A stretch of DNA of 29,918 nt from JAGQUL01 sp039811765. GTDB taxonomy: Bacteria > Actinomycetota > Thermoleophilia > Gaiellales > SKUG01. Location: contig JBDHZF010000016.1 in NCBI GenBank assembly GCA_039811765.1, forward strand, positions 1 through 29,918, read 5' to 3'. Of the stretch, positions 24,801-29,918 are shown one piece after another (the first letter of the stretch is position 1; every line of letters starts with the position of its first letter). Position numbers and translations under genes: made by a program. Below the pieces are notes generated by a model, which made no database searches, was not told the DNA's origin, and saw only the letters and a program-made list of their open reading frames with translations.

Positions 24801-24893
24801 TCAGCCGAGCAGGCCCTTGAAGACCATCACCACGAGCGCCACGAAGCAGGCGGCGAGGAAGAACGATGGGAAGAAGGCGTCGAAGTCGCGCAT
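24801..24893 (-). CDS. 30-residue single-span membrane peptide
   Basis: A short reading frame on the minus strand starting ATG at 24893 and ending TGA at 24801. The peptide begins MRDFDAFFPSFFLAACF and continues as a hydrophobic helix (VALVVMVF) with a C-terminal Lys and a Gly-Leu-Leu-Gly end. That is a typical small membrane peptide with an acidic N terminus and positive-inside end. AAGGA lies about 11 bases upstream of the ATG. The region is otherwise unexplained: the SRPBCC gene ends 6 bases away (convergent) and the MarR gene ends 67 bases upstream on the same strand, so it may be part of the MarR unit. No family is recognised. A chance frame is possible, but the fully hydrophobic core and clean stop argue for a real gene. 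Confidence 0.5.
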   Translation of the reverse strand: MRDFDAFFPSFFLAACFVALVVMVFKGLLG

Positions 24894-24960
24894 TGCGAGA
24901 GCATCCTTGTCGATGGATCCGTCGCTGCGAGCCTACCATCGCGTGCCGCGCGTGGAGCGA

Positions 24961-25488
24961 TCAGTTGAGCGAGCGTTCCACGGCGGTCGCGCGCAGGTGT
25001 TCCGCTTGGCGTTCGGCGACGTCGCCGACGCGCTTGAGAAACGTCATGACCGCGGCCAAGTCCTGATCGCTCATCGAGCTGGCGATTGAGAGCAGCTCTT
25101 CGCGCCACGTGTTCGAGACGCTCTCGAATTCGCTGGCGGCGCGCGGAAGCAATCGAAGCACGGTTCGGCGACGATCCTGCTCGTCCGATTGGCGGCGAAC
25201 CCAGCCGTCGGCTTCGAGGCGGTCGACGAGGCTGGTCACCGCGGCGCGCGACAGCGAGATGCGCGACGCGAGTTCGCTCATCGGCATCGGCCCGTACGTG
25301 CGCAGCTGCGAGATCGCCATGCGCTCGTGCGTGCCGAGATTCGAGACGGTTCGCCACTGCGTGCGCAGCGATTCGATCGCGATCGTCGCGCGATCGGCGA
25401 TTTCAGGCAGCGTGCGCGCGGAGCCAGCCGCGTCTCCGAGGCCTTCATGAGTAGCAATGTGCGAGTTGGTGACAGTGATGATGCCCAC
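24961..25488 (-). CDS. MarR-family transcriptional regulator
   Basis: 175 residues. A winged helix-turn-helix: MAISQLRTYGPMPMSELASRISLSRAAVTSLVDRLEADGWVRRQSDEQDRRRTVLRL holds the helix-turn-helix and the wing with the DRR motif. Flanking helices form the dimer interface (LSIASSMSDQDLAAVMTFLKRV). Such proteins usually repress their own gene and a divergent neighbour, and are released by a small ligand. The neighbour here is the PurD-like gene. The GTG at 25488 is the first start in frame after an in-frame stop upstream, so the N terminus is bounded; its ribosome site is weak. An inverted repeat (AGTTG-N7-CAACT) 52 bases upstream could be the operator. Confidence 0.9.
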   Translation of the reverse strand: MGIITVTNSHIATHEGLGDAAGSARTLPEIADRATIAIESLRTQWRTVSNLGTHERMAISQLRTYGPMPMSELASRISLSRAAVTSLVDRLEADGWVRRQSDEQDRRRTVLRLLPRAASEFESVSNTWREELLSIASSMSDQDLAAVMTFLKRVGDVAERQAEHLRATAVERSLN

Positions 25489-25808
25489 CCCCAGTGGTGC
25501 AGTTGGTCGGGGAGATCGGCGGCGTACGGCCGCCCTGACAGTTGCAAATCACAACTACCCGAAGCTCGATCCGAGTTCGTGCGACCCACGAATCTCCTAG
25601 CAATATACACTGAAAAAACAGCATAAAGAAATAGGTTTTGAAGTGTGGAATCACTCACTCAACTCGTGCGCCCCGATGACGTTTTGTGGGACCACGCCAC
25701 ATTTCGTCGGCGAGGGTTGGCGGGATGGTGGCCGCGTCGGTGGCCGAAACCGGCGATTCGTGGCGGTGTCCGGTCGCGCGCGCCCGAGCGAGCTGCGAGG
25801 CTATGTGC
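25489..25808. promoter_or_regulatory. Divergent control region with an AT-rich core (marR / purD-like)
   Basis: A 320-base gene-free stretch between two divergent genes. Its core, about 25590-25660, is AT-rich, in sharp contrast to the surrounding DNA. On the minus strand TATATT (complement of 25602-25607) is a good -10 box for the MarR gene; no convincing -35 box is seen. I see no sure promoter for the PurD-like gene, though the region must hold one. A further TGTGG-N7-CCACA (25685-25701) has the same 5-7-5 geometry as the likely MarR operator. Confidence 0.5.
25540..25556. promoter_or_regulatory. Candidate MarR operator
   Basis: The inverted repeat AGTTG-N7-CAACT, with AT-rich centre CAAATCA, has the size of a MarR-family dimer site. 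It lies about 40 bases downstream of the start point predicted from the TATATT box, where a bound repressor could block transcription. Confidence 0.4.
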
Positions 25809-27179
25809 ATGAACGATTCGATGGTGGACGAAGTGCGCGCTCGTGATCTCGTGGTGCTCGTGATCGGCGGCGGAGGCCGCGACCATGCGCTGTGCAGCGC
25901 GTTCGCCGCCTCGCCGCGTTGTCGCGAGCTGCATGCCGCGCCCGGCAACGCCGGCATCGCTCGCATCGGCACATGCCACGCGCTGGACCTCGCCGACTAT
26001 GACGCGATGGTGGAACTCGCGGTGCGGCTGCGCCCTGACCTGGTCGTCGTCGGCGCCGAAGACCTGCTCGTCGCCGGAGTCGCAAGCCGCATCCAAGCGG
26101 CCGGAATCACATGCTTGGGTCCGACCCTGCAGGCGGCGCGCCTGGAAGGCAGCAAGCTGTTCTCGAAGCAGCTGATGGAACGCGCCGGCGTGCCCACCCC
26201 TGCGTGGCGCGCCTGCACGGACATGGACAGCGTCGAAGTCGCGATCGCCGATCTCGGGGGCGCGGTCGCCGTCAAAGCCGATGGTCTCGCAGCCGGATGC
26301 GGCGCGTTCGTGTGCCCCACGCCCGAACGCGCTCGCGAAGCGGCGCGCGCACTGCTCGAGGACCGCATCTTCGGGGACGCCGGAGCGTGCGTCATCGTCG
26401 AACAGCTGGTGGACGGCAACGAGGCGAGCGTGATGGCGATCGTCGACGGATCGACCGTCGTGCCGCTGCCGGCCGCGCGCGATTACAAGCGGTTGCTCGA
26501 CGGAGACGCCGGCCCCAACACCGGCGGCATGGGCGCTCACGTGCCGAGCACCGATCTCGACTCGGTGGACGCCGCGCAGCTCGCGCGCGACGTGATCCAG
26601 CCAATCGTCGACGAGCTCGCCACGGCCGGCACGCCGTTTCGCGGCGTGATCTACGCCGGCGTGATGCTCACCAGCGACGGTCCGCGCGTGCTCGAGTACA
26701 ACTGCCGCTTCGGCAACCCGGAAACGCAGGCGCTCGTGCGCGTCGCGGTTGCCGGTGGCGCCGATCTGCTCGATCTGTTGCATCGCGCCGCGGCAGGATC
26801 GCTTGACGGCATCGACGCGGTCGAAGCGAACGGCGCCGCGCTCGCGGTGTGCATCGCGTCGGCCAGCTATCCAGATCTGCAGCTCGAACCCGAGCCAGTG
26901 CTCGTGCACGGCCTCGACGCTGCGCGCGCGATCCCCGGCGTCGAAGTGTTCGTCGGCCTTGCCACGGAGGGCGCGTCGAGCGACGAGCTGCACGCGCTCG
27001 GCGGACGCGTCGTCACCATCAGCGCATGGGCGGAGCGGTTCGACGAGGCAATCGAGCGCGCATACGCCGCGGCCGACGCGATCGACGTGGAGAGCGGACG
27101 ACGCATGCGACTCGACATCGGCGCTCCGGCAATCAGCCAGGTTCACAGCCGAGTGTCGGTCGGCTGTCGCAGCCGTTGA
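25809..27179 (+). CDS. purD: PurD-like ATP-grasp ligase (phosphoribosylamine-glycine ligase family, divergent)
   Basis: 456 residues, slightly longer than usual. PurD joins glycine to phosphoribosylamine with ATP, the second step of purine synthesis. Order of motifs: VLVIGGGGRDHAL (usual REHAL), APGNAG, ARLEGSKLFSKQLM, VKADGLAAGCGAF, ARDYKRLLDGDAGPNTGGMGAHVP, and VLEYNCRFGNPETQ, then a C-terminal domain GGRVVTISA. Several near-invariant positions differ: Lys to Cys at 164 (usual GLAAGKG), DHKR to DYKR, RFGDPE to RFGNPE. Metal-binding Glu and Asn in EYNCRFG remain. It may be the genuine enzyme or a paralogue with another substrate; no other purine gene is near. Start: ATG 25809 has GCGAGG eight bases upstream; ATG 25803 is in frame but too close. 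The end overlaps the TetR gene by 47 bases. Confidence 0.78.
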   Translation: MNDSMVDEVRARDLVVLVIGGGGRDHALCSAFAASPRCRELHAAPGNAGIARIGTCHALDLADYDAMVELAVRLRPDLVVVGAEDLLVAGVASRIQAAGITCLGPTLQAARLEGSKLFSKQLMERAGVPTPAWRACTDMDSVEVAIADLGGAVAVKADGLAAGCGAFVCPTPERAREAARALLEDRIFGDAGACVIVEQLVDGNEASVMAIVDGSTVVPLPAARDYKRLLDGDAGPNTGGMGAHVPSTDLDSVDAAQLARDVIQPIVDELATAGTPFRGVIYAGVMLTSDGPRVLEYNCRFGNPETQALVRVAVAGGADLLDLLHRAAAGSLDGIDAVEANGAALAVCIASASYPDLQLEPEPVLVHGLDAARAIPGVEVFVGLATEGASSDELHALGGRVVTISAWAERFDEAIERAYAAADAIDVESGRRMRLDIGAPAISQVHSRVSVGCRSR

Positions 27180-27711
27180 TAAGCCGCATGCCCCAGTCGG
27201 TGGGGTCGGTCATCACGCCGAGCGAGGAAAGGATGTTCAGCAACATGCCTTTCGCGAAGAACCGCGCGACGCGCTCGTCGTCGGCGGCGTCGCCTCCGAT
27301 CGAGTAGACCAGCTGCACCAGCTCGCCGAACCCATCTCGCATGGAGTTGCGCACTGCGGGCTCGTGACACGCCGAATACCCAGCCATCTGCAACCGCAGC
27401 AGCCGCGGGTCGGCGAGGATCTGGTCGCGGTACGCGATGCCGATCGCCAGCAGCGCATCCTCGCCGCGCAGGTCGCCCGCAGCGTTTCGAAACGTGTCGA
27501 TCGCGCGTTCGTGGCATCGATCGAGCGCCGCCACGAACAGCTCGAGCTTGGATCCGCACAATCGGAACACGTACGACTGGGAGATGCCCGCGGCCGCGGC
27601 GATTCGCTCGGTCGACGAGCCGGCGTACCCGAGCTGCGCGAATTCCGTCATCGCCGCGTCGAGCAGGTGCTCGCGGCGCTCGGCGGCCGTGCTGCGAGAC
27701 GCGGGATTCAT
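27133..27711 (-). CDS. TetR-family transcriptional regulator
   Basis: 192 residues. The N-terminal helix-turn-helix REHLLDAAMTEFAQLGYAGSSTERIAAAAGISQSYVFRLCGSKLELFVAAL is a clear TetR_N domain. The C-terminal ligand-binding region is helical and typical of AcrR-like members. The ATG at 27711 is 16 residues before the conserved helix. It is divergent from a 117-residue unknown gene, with 55 bases between, a frequent layout in which the regulator controls both. Its 3' end overlaps the PurD-like gene by 47 bases, an unusually long convergent overlap; the last 20 residues are not conserved-looking. Confidence 0.92.
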   Translation of the reverse strand: MNPASRSTAAERREHLLDAAMTEFAQLGYAGSSTERIAAAAGISQSYVFRLCGSKLELFVAALDRCHERAIDTFRNAAGDLRGEDALLAIGIAYRDQILADPRLLRLQMAGYSACHEPAVRNSMRDGFGELVQLVYSIGGDAADDERVARFFAKGMLLNILSSLGVMTDPTDWGMRLINGCDSRPTLGCEPG

Positions 27712-27766
27712 TCGGCCACGTTATCCGCATCGCGCGCCGTTCGCAAGCAGTAAGGTTGGCCGTATC

Positions 27767-28120
27767 ATGATTGATTTCGGAGCTTCGAGGGCGGCTGGGT
27801 TGGCCGACGCGATCCACGACCTGCTGCACGATCGCGCGCAGTCGATCGGCGCGATCGACATCGGCGTCGAAGTCAATGGCACGTACGTGGACGGCGAGGT
27901 GCTGTTCGGCGACGGCGGCCCCGACATGGGCTTCGCCGTCGACGCGGCCACCGGCGCGTGCGCCTTCTGCGAGCTCGTTCCACCCGACTCCGAGCGCTGG
28001 CTCGACGAGCACGCGCTCGCGCTCGAGCTCGCCGCGGGCGAGGAGTCGCACGCCGCTGCGGCGCTCGTGCTCCTGCGCGGGCTGCTCGACGCGCGTCGCA
28101 CGCTGCTCAGGGGCGCCTGA
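27767..28120 (+). CDS. Unrecognised 117-residue protein divergent from TetR regulator
   Basis: A soluble acidic protein. The N-terminal helix ASRAAGLADAIHDLLHDRAQ is followed by beta-like sequence (IGAIDIGVEVNGTYVDGEVLFGDGG), a single CAFCE motif and a helical Ala/Leu-rich C terminus. No signal peptide or membrane segment, and no family that I recognise. The ATG at 27767 has TAAGG 11 bases upstream. A GC-rich hairpin follows its stop directly. The divergent TetR gene makes it a likely regulatory target. Confidence 0.6.
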   Translation: MIDFGASRAAGLADAIHDLLHDRAQSIGAIDIGVEVNGTYVDGEVLFGDGGPDMGFAVDAATGACAFCELVPPDSERWLDEHALALELAAGEESHAAAALVLLRGLLDARRTLLRGA

Positions 28121-28159
28121 GCGGCCGCCGACGGCCGGGCCGTCGGCGCATGCGGCCGC
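28121..28159 (+). terminator. GC-rich terminator hairpin
   Basis: Inner 9-bp stem 28127-28135/28139-28147 with a 3-base loop, and outer arms GCGGCC (28121-28126) and GGCCGC (28154-28159) that can extend it. It begins directly after the stop of the 117-residue gene. No U-run. Confidence 0.6.
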
Positions 28160-28249
28160 GAGCGCGATCCAGGATCGCCGTCTGCGCGCACGCGACCATA
28201 CGATCGACGGTGCAAACGCGATTCTCGCGCCGATCCCAGGAGTTCTCCC

Positions 28250-28771
28250 ATGCATCTCGCCGCACCCTCGTCCAACTTCGCAGGTCGTGTCGTTTCGGTC
28301 GTGCCAGGAGGCGGCGGGTACGCTGGCAACTTGGCGATGCCAGGGAAGCTGATGACGTCGGGCACGCCGGTCGTCCCAGGAGTCGAGATCGCGGATCCGA
28401 CGACGATCGCGGCGGGATACGACTTCGGCGCGGCGATCGCCGCCGCGAAGGAGCTCTCGGCGAAGGTTCCGGTGGCAGGTTCGACGCTCTGGGAGCACAA
28501 CCCCCGCAAGGACGGCACCACGGGCAACCAGGCGATCGGCGTGCTGCAAGCGGCCGACGGTCAGCTGCTGCTCGCGCCGCTGGTGGACCCCTCCGGTTTT
28601 CCGTCGTACTTCCGGTCCACCGATGTGAACGACGCGTTCGCCATGGATTTCACCGTGAGCTTGCATCAGCCCAAGTACGGCCGTGGCGACGAGGCGCTGC
28701 TCGCCGTGGTCGGGGCCGACGACTTCATCGATCTGCGCGACGCCACAGTGCAGCCGTACCCGTACCAGTGA
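28250..28771 (+). CDS. Unrecognised 173-residue protein
   Basis: A soluble, Gly/Ala/Pro-rich protein without signal peptide or membrane helix. The N-terminal part (FAGRVVSVVPGGGGYAGNLA) looks beta-rich. A middle region carries PVAGSTLWEHNPRKDGTTGN, and the end is acidic and Tyr/Pro-rich (VQPYPYQ). I find no known enzyme motif. The ATG at 28250 has AGGAG eight bases upstream, a good ribosome site, so it is probably expressed. Its stop lies 10 bases from the convergent beta-propeller gene. The preceding 130 bases hold the hairpin of the previous gene and no promoter that I can name. Confidence 0.6.
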   Translation: MHLAAPSSNFAGRVVSVVPGGGGYAGNLAMPGKLMTSGTPVVPGVEIADPTTIAAGYDFGAAIAAAKELSAKVPVAGSTLWEHNPRKDGTTGNQAIGVLQAADGQLLLAPLVDPSGFPSYFRSTDVNDAFAMDFTVSLHQPKYGRGDEALLAVVGADDFIDLRDATVQPYPYQ

Positions 28772-28781
28772 CGCGAACCTG

Positions 28782-29918
28782 TCAGGCGCGCCTGAGCAGC
28801 GTCCTGTACTGCGCGTCGGACTCGTTACCGGCCGCGTCGCGCACCTGCACGTACACGCCCTTCACACCAGCTCCGTCGCTGAGCGCGACCTGCAGCTCGG
28901 GCGCGTAGTCCACCCACGCGCCCCAGTCGCCGCTTTCGTCGGCCACGCGCACCTGCGCGGGCGCGCGATCGTCCGACGCGGCGAGCTGCACGGTGATCGT
29001 GCCGGCATCCGCGTACTCGGGCACGGTCACCGACGTGATCGTCGGCGCGGTCGTGTCCGGCTTCGGCGCGTCGCGCATCGCCGGAACATCCCGCGTCTCC
29101 GCCTCGGTGCGGCGCATGACCATGCCGGTCTCGACGCTCACCGCGTTGCCGAGCGCGTCCACCGCGATCCCGTGCGAACGCTCGCCCGCGGTGACGGTGG
29201 GTGCGTTCTTGCCGGTGTTCATGCTGAGCAGCCACTCGCCGTCCGGCGTGAATTTCTGGATCTGCGAGACGGTCGTGTTCATCACGTACACGTCGCCCCA
29301 CTGGTCCACGCCGATGTCGTACGGCGCGGCGAACTCGCCCGGATCGCTGCTGCCCGTTCGATTCGGATCGGTCGCCTGGGTGGCGCCCCACATCTTCGTG
29401 GACTGGTACGAACCGTCCTCCTGCAGGTCCCACTTCTGCACGCGGTTGTTGCCGATCTCGGTGGTGTAGACGCTGTTGCCGTCGGCTGACACCGCGATGC
29501 CGCCGAGCGACCAGTAGAAACGACCCTGCGCCCAGCTGGACGCGTCCTGCGGATTGCCGTCCACGTACTCGCCGAAGCGGGTGACGTAGTTGCCGGCGGA
29601 GTCGAACTTCACGACCGTGTTGAGCTCGTTGCTCGTCCACACGCCGTCGGCGACGTAGAGGTTGCCCTTCGCGTCGGTGGCGATGCGCATGCCCTCGGCC
29701 GAGTAGCTCTTGTCGCCGTACGGGAACGCTTGGAGCTTGAACGACGCGTCGAGCGACCACACACCGTCCGCGCCCTTCACGTAGCGCTGCGGCAGGTACT
29801 TGCCGTCGATCTTCGAGACGACGAACGCGGAGGTTCCGTCCGGCGCCGGAGCGACGTCGACAGCTCCCTTGGGCACGGGAATGGTGCCGACCTGCTGCTG
29901 GGCGGAGTCGAAGATCTT
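28782..29918 (-). CDS. NHL/beta-propeller repeat protein with C-terminal Ig-like domain, partial
   Basis: The 5' end lies outside the window; 378 residues are visible. Repeating NHL-type blades of about 45 residues each are seen: EGMRIATDAKGNLYVADGVWTSNELNTVVKFDSAGNYVTRFG, then LGGIAVSADGNSVYTTEIGNNRVQKWD, then PYDIGVDQWGDVYVMNTTVSQIQKFTPDGEWL, then HGIAVDALGNAVSVE. The last 95 residues form a bacterial Ig-like domain (DTTAPTITSVTVPEYADAGTIT...DGAGVKGVYVQVRDAAGNES), typical of secreted proteins of this group. The protein probably binds partners or surfaces outside the cell; the function is unknown. An internal GTG at 29876 is not the start, because the conserved frame continues past it to the window end. 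Confidence 0.82.
   Translation of the reverse strand, partial: KIFDSAQQQVGTIPVPKGAVDVAPAPDGTSAFVVSKIDGKYLPQRYVKGADGVWSLDASFKLQAFPYGDKSYSAEGMRIATDAKGNLYVADGVWTSNELNTVVKFDSAGNYVTRFGEYVDGNPQDASSWAQGRFYWSLGGIAVSADGNSVYTTEIGNNRVQKWDLQEDGSYQSTKMWGATQATDPNRTGSSDPGEFAAPYDIGVDQWGDVYVMNTTVSQIQKFTPDGEWLLSMNTGKNAPTVTAGERSHGIAVDALGNAVSVETGMVMRRTEAETRDVPAMRDAPKPDTTAPTITSVTVPEYADAGTITVQLAASDDRAPAQVRVADESGDWGAWVDYAPELQVALSDGAGVKGVYVQVRDAAGNESDAQYRTLLRRA

Noticed and set aside
25278..25658. 126-residue minus-strand frame overlapping MarR, with AGGAG four bases before a GTG at 25589
   Set aside because: The motif is attractive, but the frame overlaps the conserved MarR domain, its protein is noise-like, and the TATATT promoter box lies so close that the AGGAG would barely be transcribed.
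27712..27766. CGGCCA...TGGCCG inverted repeat as a TetR operator
   Set aside because: The arms are only 6 bases and 38 bases apart, so in such GC-rich DNA this is likely chance.

Overview
The window is very GC-rich throughout. It has dense, tightly packed genes, many GTG starts and frequent 4-nt ATGA/GTGA overlaps. Gene content is that of a high-GC Gram-positive bacterium: class II ribonucleotide reductase, DivIVA-like coiled-coil protein, LPXTG-type surface protein, lipoproteins, an ACT-domain malic enzyme and a CASTOR/POLLUX-type channel. I infer an actinomycete, perhaps of the Thermoleophilia/Solirubrobacterales type. That placement rests on gene content only and is not proven.

Layout. 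(1) 1-789: the 3' end of a B12-dependent ribonucleotide reductase, closed by a strong hairpin terminator. (2) 1084-7418: an envelope-glycan block. It holds a small PGPGW-type membrane protein, a polyprenyl-phosphate sugar transferase and a DivIVA-like protein on +, then on - a Wzy/O-antigen-ligase-like polymerase translationally coupled to a UDP-sugar epimerase. (3) 7419-8264: a divergent promoter region and a small sortase-type (LPFTG) surface protein. (4) 8386-11084: thymidylate kinase and DNA polymerase III delta' (overlapping), then an ECF sigma factor. (5) 11176-13903 (-): a CASTOR/POLLUX-like ion channel preceded by a short-chain dehydrogenase. (6) 14181-21874 (+): a probable seven-gene run of malic enzyme, lipoprotein, DEDDh exonuclease, rhomboid protease, GH123/DUF4091 lipoprotein, metallophosphoesterase and MFS permease. 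(7) 21850-24215 (-): a CHAP-domain protein without a signal peptide, and a two-gene cassette in which an ImmA/IrrE-type protein has lost the catalytic Glu of HExxH. (8) 24336-27711: an SRPBCC protein, a 30-residue membrane peptide, a MarR regulator, a divergent PurD-like ATP-grasp enzyme with an altered active-site loop, and a TetR regulator. (9) 27767-29918: two unrecognised small proteins and the C-terminal part of a beta-propeller protein running off the window.

Working together: regions 2 and 3 serve the cell surface. Region 4 is housekeeping replication. Region 6 mixes central metabolism with secreted and membrane functions. Regions 7 and 8 are the most accessory-like and hold the oddest proteins. 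I saw no rRNA, tRNA, CRISPR array, insertion sequence or prophage. Several long near-perfect hairpins lie in intergenic regions, two of them between divergent genes where simple termination is not the obvious role.
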